A DNA stretch of 64,000 bases from Gemmatimonas sp. UBA7669 (GCF_002483225.1 NZ_DLHL01000061.1:10993-74992), one strand, 5' to 3'; shown: positions 1-9,566, numbered from the stretch's first letter. The notes: generated from the letters alone by a model not told the origin. A program made the numbers and translations.

Positions 1-37
1 GCGTTTGAGCGTCGGCAGCCACCATGATCACCACCGC

Positions 38-697
38 ATGCCCCAAGAATTCACGTCCTCCGTCGACACGCTGGTGCCCCAGGTCGGGGCCGGCCTTTTC
101 AAATTGGGCCTCGCGCTGCGCACTCACGCGTGGCGGGACAATGGGCCGCGCGGTCTCACGCCCACGCAGGCTCAGGTGCTGGCGCTGCTGCTATCGCGGG
201 AGACCGCGCTACGACTGTCCGTCATTGCCGATGGGCTCGCGGTGACGCTGCCCACGGCCAGCGACGCGGTGAAAGCGCTGGTGGCCAAGGGACTCGTCAG
301 CAAGACCTCGGCGCCGGAAGACCGCCGTGCAGTGGCCATCGCGCTTACGGAGGCCGGACGCGAAGCGGCTCGTCTGGGCGCCGACGGCCCCGAGTTCGTG
401 GCTGCCGTGGTCGAGGCCCTGAGCCCGGACGAGCAGGCGGTCTTCATGCGCTCGCTCGTGAAGATGGTGCGTACCCTGCAAGAGCGTGGAGACATTGCGC
501 CAGCGCGTGTCTGCGTCAGTTGCCGCTTCTTTCGGCCCTACGCGCACGGAATCAACGCGGACGCGCCGCATCACTGCGCCTTTGTTGATCAGCCGTTCGG
601 AGACCGGGAGTTGCGCATTGACTGCGGGGATCATGTGGCCGAGGAGGACGCCGTGGCGGCGCAGCGCTATCGCGTGTTCGAGGGCAAGGGGAACTGA
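38..697 (+). CDS. MarR-family transcriptional regulator with C-terminal Cys/His cluster
   Basis: A winged-helix DNA-binding regulator of the MarR type. The central part, about residues 35-110, reads as the MarR helix-turn-helix and wing: an LTPTQAQVLALL helix, a recognition-helix region around LPTASDAVKALVAKGLV, then the EDRRAVAIALTEAGRE wing. The last ~60 residues add a conserved-looking motif CVSCRFF...HHCAFVDQPFG...IDCGDH, with four Cys and several His that could bind a metal or sense redox state. The ATG at 38 is the first in frame, but the frame is open to a TTG at 5 and to the window edge, so the N-terminus is uncertain. It stands alone and converges on the tRNA operon. The ligand and targets cannot be read from the sequence. 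Confidence 0.85.
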   Translation: MPQEFTSSVDTLVPQVGAGLFKLGLALRTHAWRDNGPRGLTPTQAQVLALLLSRETALRLSVIADGLAVTLPTASDAVKALVAKGLVSKTSAPEDRRAVAIALTEAGREAARLGADGPEFVAAVVEALSPDEQAVFMRSLVKMVRTLQERGDIAPARVCVSCRFFRPYAHGINADAPHHCAFVDQPFGDRELRIDCGDHVAEEDAVAAQRYRVFEGKGN

Positions 698-761
698 CGC
701 TGTGATCCGCGACCAGGCAGTTCAACCTCGACCGCCCTCCATGGGCCTTCGCTGGCGCAAA

Positions 762-801
762 CAAAAACCCCCCGCCGCGACCGAAGTCACGGCGGGGGTT
801 C
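762..801 (-). terminator. Rho-independent terminator of the tRNA operon
   Basis: On the minus strand a GC-rich stem (ACCCCCGCCG paired with CGGCGGGGG, plus an inner GAC/GTC around a TTCG loop) is followed directly by a run of T. It lies 16 bases past the end of tRNA-Pro, the last gene of the tRNA operon. It also separates that operon from the convergent marR gene. Confidence 0.9.
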
Positions 802-816
802 TCTATATTCTCTCAG

Positions 817-890
817 TCGGGGCGACTGGATTTGAACCAGCGACCTCCTGCTCCCGAAGCAGGCGCTCTACCGGGCTAAGCTACGCCCCG
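817..890 (-). tRNA. tRNA-Pro (CGG anticodon)
   Basis: The 74-nt minus-strand cloverleaf has acceptor stem CGGGGCG/CGCCCCG with discriminator A. The anticodon stem CCTGC/GCAGG holds the loop TTCGGGA, giving anticodon CGG (reads CCG). The T-arm contains GGTTCAAATCC. No CCA is encoded. It is the promoter-distal gene of five clustered tRNAs. Confidence 0.95.
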
Positions 891-920
891 TGCAACTCTC
901 TGGTGTAACACCCTGCGAAA

Positions 921-994
921 TGCGCCTGGAAGGACTCGAACCTCCAACCTTCTGATCCGTAGTCAGATGCTCTATCCAATTGAGCTACAGGCGC
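921..994 (-). tRNA. tRNA-Arg (ACG anticodon)
   Basis: The 74-nt cloverleaf has acceptor stem GCGCCTG/CAGGCGC with discriminator A. The anticodon loop CTACGGA gives ACG, whose first base is normally deaminated to inosine by TadA. The T-loop GGTTCGAGTCC is present. CCA is not encoded. Fourth gene of the minus-strand tRNA operon. Confidence 0.95.
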
Positions 995-1109
995 AACGAA
1001 CACCGCACCAGCGAACTGCACCCTCGCCCGAAGACGGGGGACCGACAACCTAGTGGGTCGGGGCGTTGCACGCTACTGCCGTGCTACCACCTTGGCCACC
1101 TGAACAACA

Positions 1110-1183
1110 TGGGTCGTACAAGACTCGAACTTGTGACCTCCACGATGTCAACGTGGCGCTCTAACCAACTGAGCTAACGACCC
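1110..1183 (-). tRNA. tRNA-Val (GAC anticodon)
   Basis: The 74-nt cloverleaf has acceptor stem GGGTCGT/ACGACCC with discriminator A. The anticodon stem CCACG/CGTGG holds the loop TTGACAT, so the anticodon is GAC. The T-arm contains GTTCGAGTC. Third gene in the tRNA operon. Confidence 0.95.
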
Positions 1184-1222
1184 GGACATCGAACTGCTCC
1201 GACCCGAAGGCCGGCCCAACAG

Positions 1223-1295
1223 AGCGGGAAACGGGACTCGAACCCGCGACCCCAACCTTGGCAAGGTTGTGCTCTACCAACTGAGCTATTCCCGC
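1223..1295 (-). tRNA. tRNA-Gly (GCC anticodon)
   Basis: The 73-nt cloverleaf has acceptor stem GCGGGAA/TTCCCGC with discriminator U, as is usual for bacterial glycine tRNAs. The anticodon loop TTGCCAA gives GCC. The T-arm contains GGTTCGAGTCC. Second gene in the operon. Confidence 0.95.
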
Positions 1296-1419
1296 AACAC
1301 GGCCAACCGCACCGTGAACCACTCTGGACAACAAAACCGCTGCCCCACCGGCAACCCCCGCCGGATGGGACCCGTGCACGCAGACGATGTCGGGGGACAA
1401 CGTGGCTGCTGACCGGGGA

Positions 1420-1492
<73 letters not shown>

Positions 1493-1558
1493 GGCCGCAG
1501 AACCCTCTTTCCGGACGCCGGGAAGGCGTCGCGTCACCAAGGGTCTCAGGAACCGCGC

Positions 1559-1587
1559 AGTCTAGTCGGGTGTATGTCTGGCGTCAA
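1559..1587 (-). promoter_or_regulatory. Sigma70-type promoter of the tRNA operon
   Basis: On the minus strand TTGACG (1582-1587) and TAGACT (1559-1564) are separated by exactly 17 bases. The expected start near 1551 is about 60 bases before tRNA-Ala, which fits a short leader removed by RNase processing. The boxes are seen directly; activity is inferred. Confidence 0.7.
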
Positions 1588-1841
1588 GCTGGCCCCACAA
1601 AACGTACTGGCGAACGGCCGCCGATGGCGTATCTTGCATGGCTCCCCCCCATGTGCGCGACCCGGCGGCTCGCAGTTCACCACCGCGTCCGAACGGATCC
1701 CGCGCCCTCGGCGTAGGGGAGGGAGCGGCGCCGATGACTGGCTGCCGTTTCCGGATCAGGCTCCGGCCTGAACCCAGTACCACGCAGCATCGTCATCTCT
1801 CTTTCGGGACGCGGTTCGGTCCCAAGGTCTCATACGCACAC

Positions 1842-2729
1842 ATGACTGAAGTCAAGCGGAAGCGCCGTCGTGCGGCACCCGCGGGCATCGCGCCCAGCGA
1901 GCCCGAGCGCGATATCCTCGACCAGTACCTCTACGAGGTCTCCACCTATCCGCTGCTCAAGGCCGCGGAGGAAATCGAGCTCGCCAAGAAGATCCGTGCC
2001 GGCGACCAGGACGCGCTGCAGGAGCTCGTCAAACGCAACCTCCGCTTCGTCATCTCCGTCGCCAAGAAGTACCAGAACCGCGGCCTGCCGCTCATCGACC
2101 TCATCGGCGAAGGCAACGTGGGGCTGCTCACGGCTGCCCGCAAATTCGATCCCGATCAGGGCGTGAAGTTCATCTCCTACGCCGTGTGGTGGATCCGTCA
2201 GGCCATCCTGTCGTCGCTCGCGCGCCAGGGCCGCACCGTGCGCGTGCCGCTCAACCGCACCGCCGATCTCTCGCGCATCATCAAGGCCTCGGAAATCCTG
2301 CGCCAGAAGCTCCGCCGCGAGCCCTCGCCTGAAGAACTCGCACAGGTCACTGGCCTCTCGGTGGACGTGGTGCAGTCGCTGGCGGCGCTCAACACCGGCG
2401 ACGTGCGTCTCGACGCGCCCATGGACCCGGACGGCGATCGCTCGCTCATCGAGCGCTTCGTGGCCGACGAGATGCCCGACACCGAGGAGGAAGCCATGAA
2501 CCGCTTCCTCACTGACGAAATCGAGCAGGCCCTCGGCACGCTGCCGCCCCGCGACGCCAAGGTGCTGCGCCTCTACTTCGGACTCGAAGGCGGCCGCGAG
2601 CACACGCTCGAAGAAATCGGCTCCATGCTCGGCGTCACGCGCGAGCGGGTCCGCCAGCTCCGCGACCGCGCCCTCAAGCGCCTCCGAGAGGGCGACGTCG
2701 GGCGGGCACTCAGCAGTTTTGCGGCCTGA
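1842..2729 (+). CDS. RNA polymerase sigma factor, RpoD/SigA family, short form
   Basis: A sigma-70 family subunit that directs core RNA polymerase to promoters. Its 295 residues hold region 1.2 (from DILDQYLYEV), region 2 with the NLRFVISVAKKYQNRG and YAVWWIRQAIL helices for -10 recognition and melting, region 3, and region 4 with the HTLEEIGSMLGVTRERVRQ helix-turn-helix for the -35 box. Region 1.1 and the long non-conserved insert of housekeeping RpoD are absent, so it could be a compact primary factor or a group-2 paralogue; the sequence alone does not decide. The ATG at 1842 is preferred because the open frame upstream codes for nothing recognisable and the protein then starts with the usual basic segment KRKRRR. 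A strong terminator follows. Confidence 0.93.
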   Translation: MTEVKRKRRRAAPAGIAPSEPERDILDQYLYEVSTYPLLKAAEEIELAKKIRAGDQDALQELVKRNLRFVISVAKKYQNRGLPLIDLIGEGNVGLLTAARKFDPDQGVKFISYAVWWIRQAILSSLARQGRTVRVPLNRTADLSRIIKASEILRQKLRREPSPEELAQVTGLSVDVVQSLAALNTGDVRLDAPMDPDGDRSLIERFVADEMPDTEEEAMNRFLTDEIEQALGTLPPRDAKVLRLYFGLEGGREHTLEEIGSMLGVTRERVRQLRDRALKRLREGDVGRALSSFAA

Positions 2730-2770
2730 CCGACCCCGGGTCGGACTCACAACTCGGAACTCCAACTCAG

Positions 2771-2799
2771 AACCCGAAACTGATCAGTTTCGGGTTTTG
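2771..2799 (+). terminator. Terminator after the sigma factor gene
   Basis: A perfect hairpin AACCCGAAAC/GTTTCGGGTT is centred on TGATCA and followed by TTTG. It lies 42 bases past the sigma stop codon. The bases just before it (AACTCGGAACTCCAACTC) use the same AACTC words as the repeat at 4953-5131. Confidence 0.8.
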
Positions 2800-2870
2800 T
2801 GTTTGGGTAAACGGTTCAAGGTCTTCCCGGCCCTGTCGAATATCCGCCTCGGCATTAGATTTGTGATGCG

Positions 2871-3644
2871 ATGATCGAGCTCAAGAACGTCCACAAGGCT
2901 TTTGGCCCCAAGCAGGTGCTCCGCGGCTTCACCCTCACGGTCAACGAGGGCGAAACCATGGTCATCATCGGCTATTCGGGTACCGGCAAGTCCGTGGCCA
3001 TCAAGCACATCGTGGGCCTGCTCGAGCCCGACGAGGGCGAGGTGTGGGTGGACGGTCAGCGCGTCGATCAATTGTCGCGCAAGGCGCTCTACGCATTGCG
3101 CGGCCGTATTGGCTACGTGTTCCAGTTCGCCGCCCTGTTCGACTCCATGACCATCGGCGAAAACGTGGCCATGGGCCTGCGCAAACAGGGGCAACTCAGC
3201 GAGGCGGAAATCCGCACGCGTGTCGACGAGGCGCTGGACCTCGTCGACCTGCCCGATGTGCAGCAGCGCATGCCCGCTGAACTCTCCGGCGGCATGCGCA
3301 AGCGCGTGGGCATCGCGCGCGCCATCGCGCTGCGCCCCAAGTACATCCTCTACGACGAGCCCACCACCGGTCTCGACCCCGTCACCTCGGCCACCATCGA
3401 TGCGCTCATGGTGCGCATGCGGGAGCACCTGGGCGTCACGGGCATCGTCATCACGCATGACATGCGCAGCGCCTACACCGTGGGCACGCGCATTGCCATG
3501 CTGTACGAGGGTCAGGTGCGGCAGGTGGGCACGGTGGAGGAAATTCAGCGCAGCACCGACCCGCTCGTGCGGCAGTTCATCGAGGGGCGCGCCACGGTGG
3601 ACGGTGAGGCGCCCCTCATTGGAGTGGGCGGGTCGACGCGGTGA
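2871..3644 (+). CDS. ABC transporter ATPase, MlaF/Mkl type (phospholipid transport)
   Basis: The ATP-hydrolysing subunit of an ABC system of the Mla type, which moves phospholipids between the inner and outer membranes. The 257 residues show Walker A GYSGTGKS (about residues 36-43), the Q-loop FQFAALFDSM, signature LSGGMRKRV, Walker B YILYDEPTTGLDP and the switch His in ITHDM. The GYSGTGKS and FAALFDSMT forms are typical of MlaF. The partner permease (MlaE) and MCE protein (MlaD) are not in the window. The stop codon overlaps the start of the next gene by four bases, so the two are probably translated together. Confidence 0.88.
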   Translation: MIELKNVHKAFGPKQVLRGFTLTVNEGETMVIIGYSGTGKSVAIKHIVGLLEPDEGEVWVDGQRVDQLSRKALYALRGRIGYVFQFAALFDSMTIGENVAMGLRKQGQLSEAEIRTRVDEALDLVDLPDVQQRMPAELSGGMRKRVGIARAIALRPKYILYDEPTTGLDPVTSATIDALMVRMREHLGVTGIVITHDMRSAYTVGTRIAMLYEGQVRQVGTVEEIQRSTDPLVRQFIEGRATVDGEAPLIGVGGSTR

Positions 3645-4138
3645 GTGCCGGCGCCCGCGATCCCCGCAAGCGTTCGTCGCGAGCGAAGCTGGAGACATCG
3701 GCGGGCGGCGTCGTGTATCGCATGGAGCAGGGCGAGCCCCTGTTCCTGCTCATCCGTGACAGTTATCGCAACTGGGGCTTCCCCAAGGGCCATCTCGAGT
3801 CCGAGGAAGCGCCCGACACGGCGGCGCTGCGCGAGGTGCGTGAAGAAACCGGCATCGACGATGTTGTGCTCGATGGCGAGATCGACACCATCGACTGGTT
3901 CTTCCGCTTCCGCGGGACGCTGGTGCACAAGGTGTGTCACTTCTTCCTCATGCACACCGAGAGCGAGGCCACCACGCCGCAGCGCGCCGAGGGCATCACC
4001 GCCTGTCGCTGGGCGCGTTTCGACGAGGCCACGCAACTGGTGTCGTATGCCAACGCGCGCGACGTGCTGCTGCGTGCGAACGCCATGGTGCAGGGCGTCG
4101 ATCTCTCACTCGATCCGGCCGAAGGGCCGCGTCGCTAG
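3641..4138 (+). CDS. Nudix hydrolase
   Basis: A 165-residue hydrolase of nucleoside diphosphates linked to another group. The Nudix box GX5EX7REUXEEXGU is complete as GHLESEEAPDTAALREVREE followed by TGI. The N-terminal layout (TSAGGVVYR...NWGFPKGHLE) resembles diadenosine-tetraphosphate or diphosphoinositol-type hydrolases, but the substrate is not fixed by the sequence. It starts with GTG inside the stop of the ABC ATPase gene (GTGA overlap), and its own TAG overlaps the GTG of the next gene. The three genes therefore look like one tightly coupled unit. Confidence 0.88.
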   Translation: MSAGARDPRKRSSRAKLETSAGGVVYRMEQGEPLFLLIRDSYRNWGFPKGHLESEEAPDTAALREVREETGIDDVVLDGEIDTIDWFFRFRGTLVHKVCHFFLMHTESEATTPQRAEGITACRWARFDEATQLVSYANARDVLLRANAMVQGVDLSLDPAEGPRR

Positions 4139-4992
4139 TGGCCACGAGCGCGCGGGCCAGTGAGGCCCATGTGGGCTTGTCCATTGTGGCGCTCACCAAA
4201 CGTGAGCGCGCGCGGGCGCTGGTGCGCGGCGCATTTCCGCGTCGTCGCGCGCATGTGGTGAGCGCGCGCCAGGCCAGCGACATCGAAGCCCTGCTCATCA
4301 AGGAAGTGGTGGACGCGGTCATCATCGACGCGGGCGCCGGTGACGACGCGCAGCGACTCATGGCGCGCGCCGAGGAGTTCGAAAGCATTCCCTTCGTACT
4401 CATCACCACCATGTTGCCGAGCGACGGGCCGCTTATTGCGCGCGCGGCAGAGTGTGGGGTGGCGGAGGTGCTGGCCGAAGGCGTCGACGACGCAGTGGCG
4501 CGCGACCTGATTACGCGCCGCGCGTTCAGCACACGCTTCGAGCGCGCGCTCAGCAGTCCCCCCCCGCAACTGCATCTCGAAACACCACTGCAGATTCAGG
4601 TCTGGCAGAGCGTGGTGCGCCGCGCCGGACGCCCGGTGCGCACCGACCAGTTGGCGCGAGAGCTCGGGGTGTCGCGCGAGCATCTCTCGCGCAGCTTCGC
4701 GGTGGGGCAGGCACCCACGCTCAAGAAGGTCATTGATCTGGTCCGCGTGCTGGCGGCGGCCGAACTGTCCAAGAATGCGGGCTTTGACGTGCGGGATGTG
4801 GCGGAGGTGCTGGGCTTTGCCAGCTCCTCGCACCTGTCCAGCACCACCCAGCGCCTGGTGGGCGCCAAGGCGTCGAGTCTCAGCCGGCTCCGCAGCATGG
4901 ACTTGCTGGAGCGGTTCACCCGATACGCGGCCGTACCGGACGAGGTGGCGGAAACTCAGAACCCGGAACTCGAACCCACAACTCGAAACTGA
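4138..4992 (+). CDS. AraC-type regulator with receiver-like N-terminal domain
   Basis: A 284-residue putative transcriptional regulator. Residues 10-125 have the alternating pattern of a response-regulator receiver, with an AVIIDAG strand holding one Asp and an FVLITT strand. The paired acidic residues near the N-terminus and the lysine of true receivers are missing, so phosphorylation is doubtful. Residues 155-265 form an AraC-like double helix-turn-helix (LARELGVSREHLSRSF, then VRDVAEVLGFASSSHLSST). The GTG start overlaps the Nudix stop by one base. The last ~13 residues (ETQNPELEPTTRN) are encoded by intergenic-type repeat sequence, so the original C-terminus has probably been replaced. 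Confidence 0.72.
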   Translation: MATSARASEAHVGLSIVALTKRERARALVRGAFPRRRAHVVSARQASDIEALLIKEVVDAVIIDAGAGDDAQRLMARAEEFESIPFVLITTMLPSDGPLIARAAECGVAEVLAEGVDDAVARDLITRRAFSTRFERALSSPPPQLHLETPLQIQVWQSVVRRAGRPVRTDQLARELGVSREHLSRSFAVGQAPTLKKVIDLVRVLAAAELSKNAGFDVRDVAEVLGFASSSHLSSTTQRLVGAKASSLSRLRSMDLLERFTRYAAVPDEVAETQNPELEPTTRN

Positions 4993-5131
4993 TCAGTTCC
5001 GGGTTGTGAGTTAGGGTTCCGGGTCGTAAGTCACTCGTAACTCACGACTTGAACTCAAAAACCAAAGCTCCCCGAACCCTGAGGTCCGGTCAGCTTTGAG
5101 CCGTGAGTTCAAGTTTTGAGTCCTGAGTTAC
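4953..5131. repeat. AACTC-word palindromic repeat region
   Basis: Two hairpins lie side by side. The first is centred on TGATCA at about 4989-4994, with imperfect arms CACAACTCGAAACTGATC and its complement; it begins inside the regulator gene. The second has outer arms starting GTAACTCA (5037) and ending TGAGTTAC (5131), an inner CTTGAACTCA pair, and a CAAAGCT/AGCTTTG pair around a 22-base loop. The first may act as a terminator. The same words and the same TGATCA centre occur in the terminator at 2771-2799. Confidence 0.7.
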
Positions 5132-5177
5132 CCCCAGCCCCAGCGCGAGTCCGATTCGCCCTTCCCCCCTCACCCCC

Positions 5178-5197
5178 CTTGTGATAATTTTCACAAG
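5178..5197. promoter_or_regulatory. CRP/FNR-type operator before atpA
   Basis: CTTGTGA-TAATTT-TCACAAG is a perfect palindrome with the classic TGTGA-N6-TCACA core (5180-5195). It lies 42 bases before the atpA start in an otherwise C-rich stretch. GATAAT (5183-5188), a good -10 box, lies inside it, though no -35 box is seen at the right distance. A CRP/FNR-family protein could therefore activate or block the F1-ATPase promoter. Binding is inferred. Confidence 0.6.
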
Positions 5198-5239
5198 CTG
5201 TTCCCTAACCGTTACCACTGCCAATTACCGCCCTGCATC

Positions 5240-6811
<1,572 letters not shown>

Positions 6812-6826
6812 GGGGCGAACGCCACC

Positions 6827-7702
6827 ATGGCCAAGGGCAGAGAACTCAAGGGGCGCATCAAGTCCGTCGAGAACACGCGCAAGATCACGCGCACGATGGA
6901 AATGGTGGCCACCTCCAAGATGAAGCGCGCGGCCGACCGCGTGAGTGCGGCGCGTCCCTACGCGCTCGCGCTCGGCGAGGTGCTGTCGCACGTGTACACG
7001 CCGGAGCTCGCGGAGCAGTTCCCGCTGCTCCGGCGTCCCGCGCAGATCAAGCGCGCGGCGCTCGTGGTGCTCACGGCCAATCGTGGTCTCTGCGGCGCGT
7101 TCAACACCAACCTGCTTCGTGAGTCGCGTGCGCGTCTCGCGGAGTGGGAAGGCAAGGGCGTGTCGGTCGAGCTCCACCTCGTGGGCCGCAAGGGCATCGG
7201 CTTCTTCAAGTATCTGGGGCGTGCCGCCGCGAGCAGCCGCTCCGACATCGGCGACCGTCCCACGTCGGCCGATGCGGCATCGCTCATCGACAGCCTCATG
7301 GCGCGCTACGCCGCCGGTGAGCTCGACGCGGTGTACATCACCTACGCCAAGTACAAGTCGGCACTGTCCACGCCGCCGGCCACGGAGCAGGTGCTGCCCG
7401 TGGTGGCGCCGTCGACTGCTGACAACGGCTCGGCCGCCGCGCGCGATTTCATTCTCGCGCCGTCGGCCCAGGACATTCTCGAAGCGTTGTTGCCACTCTA
7501 TGTGCGCAACACCGTCTACCGCGCCCTCGTGGAAACGGCGGCCGGTGAACAGGGCGCGCGCCGGACGGCCATGAAGAACGCCACCGACAACGCGACCGAG
7601 ATGCTGCAGCTCCTCAAGCGCACGTACAACTCGGCGCGCCAGGCGCAGATCACGCAGGAAATCGCCGAAATCGTCGGCGGTGCATCGGCACTGCAGGGCT
7701 GA
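6827..7702 (+). CDS. atpG: F1F0 ATP synthase subunit gamma
   Basis: The rotating central shaft of F1, 291 residues, within the family range. The N-terminal helix KGRELKGRIKSVENTRKITR, continuing with TMEMVATSKMKRA, and the C-terminal ATEMLQLLKRTYNSARQAQI coiled-coil helix are characteristic. The segment VVLTANRGLCGAFNTN of the Rossmann-like middle domain is also present. It begins 15 bases after atpA and is followed 25 bases later by atpD. Nothing looks disrupted. Confidence 0.96.
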   Translation: MAKGRELKGRIKSVENTRKITRTMEMVATSKMKRAADRVSAARPYALALGEVLSHVYTPELAEQFPLLRRPAQIKRAALVVLTANRGLCGAFNTNLLRESRARLAEWEGKGVSVELHLVGRKGIGFFKYLGRAAASSRSDIGDRPTSADAASLIDSLMARYAAGELDAVYITYAKYKSALSTPPATEQVLPVVAPSTADNGSAAARDFILAPSAQDILEALLPLYVRNTVYRALVETAAGEQGARRTAMKNATDNATEMLQLLKRTYNSARQAQITQEIAEIVGGASALQG

Positions 7703-7727
7703 CGTTTACCATATCCAGCACGCACTC

Positions 7728-9158
7728 ATGGCTACCACTGCTGCGCCGACCACTGTCGGCAAGATCGTTCAGGTCATCGGGCCCGTTATCGACGTGGCCT
7801 TCGAGAATGACCACCTGCCCGAGCTGTACAACGCCGTGCGCGTCGATGCCATCGCTCCCGACGGCTCGCGCATCAGCGTCACCGCCGAAGTGCAGCAGCA
7901 CATCGGCCGCAACCAGGTGCGCGCCGTGGCCATGTCCAGCACGGACGGCATCACGCGCGGCATGGAAGTGATCGACACGGGCAGCTCCATCACCGTGCCC
8001 GTCGGCGCACCCGCGCTCGGCCGCATTCTCAACGTGCTCGGCGATCCGGTGGACGATGGCGCGCCCATCCCGGCCGACGCCGAGCGCTGGCCGATTCACC
8101 GCAAGCGCCCCGACTTCGTCAACCTCGAGCCCAAGACGGAAGTCTTCGAAACGGGCATCAAGGTCGTCGACCTCGTCGCCCCGTTCGTGAAGGGTGGCAA
8201 GATCGGTCTCTTCGGCGGCGCCGGTGTCGGCAAGACGGTCATCATCCAGGAGCTCATCAACAACGTCGCCAAGGGCCACGGCGGCAAGTCCGTGTTCTGC
8301 GGCGTGGGTGAGCGCACGCGTGAAGGCAACGACCTCTATCTCGAGTTCCAGGAAGCTGGCATTCTCGACAAGGTCGCGCTGATCTACGGGCAGATGAACG
8401 AGCCGCCGGGTGCGCGTCTGCGCGTGGCGCTCGCCGGTCTCACGGTCGCCGAGTACTTCCGCGACCAGGAGAACGCCGACGTGCTCGTGTTCGTCGACAA
8501 CATCTTCCGCTTCACGCAGGCCGGTTCGGAAGTGTCGGCGCTCCTTGGCCGCATGCCCTCGGCCGTGGGGTACCAGCCCACGCTGGCCACGGAAATGGGT
8601 GAGTTGCAGGAGCGCATCACCTCCACGCGCAACGGTTCCATCACGTCGGTGCAGGCCATCTACGTGCCCGCCGACGACCTCACGGACCCGGCGCCGGCCA
8701 CGGCCTTCGCGCACCTCGACGCCACGGTCGTGTTGAATCGCAAGATCACCGAGCTTGGCATCTACCCCGCCGTGGACCCGCTCGATTCCACGTCGCGCAT
8801 TCTCGATGCGCAGTACATCGGCGAGCGGCACTACAACGCCGCCACCACCACGCAGCGCATCCTGCAGCGCTACAAGGAGCTCCAGGACATCATCGCCATC
8901 CTGGGCATGGACGAGCTCTCGGAAGACGACAAGAAGATCGTCGGTCGTGCGCGTCGTCTGCAGCGTTTCATGTCGCAGCCCTTCGCGGTGGCCGAGCAGT
9001 TCACGGGCATCCCCGGCAAGTACGTCAAGCTCGAAGAGACCATCTCCAGCTTCGAGCGTATCTGCGCCGGTGAGTTCGATCATCTCCCCGAGCAGGCCTT
9101 CTTCATGGCCGGCGGCGTGGAAGACGTGGTGGCCAACGCCAAGAAGCTCCAGGGCTGA
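7728..9158 (+). CDS. atpD: F1F0 ATP synthase subunit beta
   Basis: The catalytic subunit of F1, 476 residues. Walker A GGAGVGKT (about residues 164-171), GERTREGNDLY with the catalytic Glu, Walker B LVFVDNIFRFTQAGSEVSAL, and the DELSEDD loop (DELSEED family motif) that contacts gamma are all visible. The ATG at 7728 (MATTAAPTTVGKIVQ) is chosen over an in-frame ATG 48 bases upstream because that earlier one lies within the atpG coding region. atpC starts two bases after the stop. Confidence 0.97.
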   Translation: MATTAAPTTVGKIVQVIGPVIDVAFENDHLPELYNAVRVDAIAPDGSRISVTAEVQQHIGRNQVRAVAMSSTDGITRGMEVIDTGSSITVPVGAPALGRILNVLGDPVDDGAPIPADAERWPIHRKRPDFVNLEPKTEVFETGIKVVDLVAPFVKGGKIGLFGGAGVGKTVIIQELINNVAKGHGGKSVFCGVGERTREGNDLYLEFQEAGILDKVALIYGQMNEPPGARLRVALAGLTVAEYFRDQENADVLVFVDNIFRFTQAGSEVSALLGRMPSAVGYQPTLATEMGELQERITSTRNGSITSVQAIYVPADDLTDPAPATAFAHLDATVVLNRKITELGIYPAVDPLDSTSRILDAQYIGERHYNAATTTQRILQRYKELQDIIAILGMDELSEDDKKIVGRARRLQRFMSQPFAVAEQFTGIPGKYVKLEETISSFERICAGEFDHLPEQAFFMAGGVEDVVANAKKLQG

Positions 9159-9160
9159 TT

Positions 9161-9421
9161 GTGAGCGACCTGCTGAAGGTGTCGGTGATTTCGCCCGAGC
9201 GTGTGCTGTACGAAGGCAGCGCGCGTGGCGTAATCGCACCGGCGTTCGACGGCGAGCTGGGCATTCTGCCCATGCACGCGCCGCTCATGACGCTGCTCGG
9301 GCAGGGCACGCTGCGGGTGGACACGGACAGTGGGGAGCAGCGTTTCACCGTGTCCGGTGGTTTCCTGCAAATCGTGGATGATCAGGTGCGTGTCGTGACG
9401 GAGCAGGCCAGCGCGGCCTGA
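9161..9421 (+). CDS. atpC: F1F0 ATP synthase subunit epsilon, beta-sandwich only
   Basis: This subunit joins gamma and the c-ring. Only 86 residues are encoded, covering the N-terminal beta-sandwich (VSVISPERVLYEG, then GELGILPMHAPLMTLL and FTVSGGFLQIVDD). The usual two-helix C-terminal domain, which in many bacteria inhibits ATP hydrolysis, is absent. The gene starts with GTG two bases after atpD and ends shortly before a clear terminator, so the shortness is not a window artefact. Short epsilon subunits of this kind are known from the Chlorobi/Bacteroidetes side of the tree. Confidence 0.93.
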   Translation: MSDLLKVSVISPERVLYEGSARGVIAPAFDGELGILPMHAPLMTLLGQGTLRVDTDSGEQRFTVSGGFLQIVDDQVRVVTEQASAA

Positions 9422-9448
9422 CACCCGTCGCAGCACACGGCAGCAATT

Positions 9449-9486
9449 CGCGCGGTCATGCCTTCGGGCGTGACCGCGCGTTGCGT
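9449..9486 (+). terminator. Terminator of the atpAGDC operon
   Basis: CGCGCGGTCATGCC pairs with GGCGTGACCGCGCG around a TTCG tetraloop with one wobble or mismatch, followed by TTGCGTTTG. It lies 28 bases after the atpC stop. Confidence 0.8.
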
Positions 9487-9566
9487 TTGTCCGACCGTTG
9501 GTCACGGGCCATCACGGGGCAAAGCGCTACGCGGCGCAACGTCCCGTGCCAGTGCGCCGTAACGGG

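Noticed and set aside
3934..4137. An upstream extension of the AraC-type regulator overlapping the Nudix gene.
   Set aside because: The extension is the wrong frame of a conserved Nudix coding region; the GTG at 4138 overlaps the Nudix stop and fits the coupled layout.
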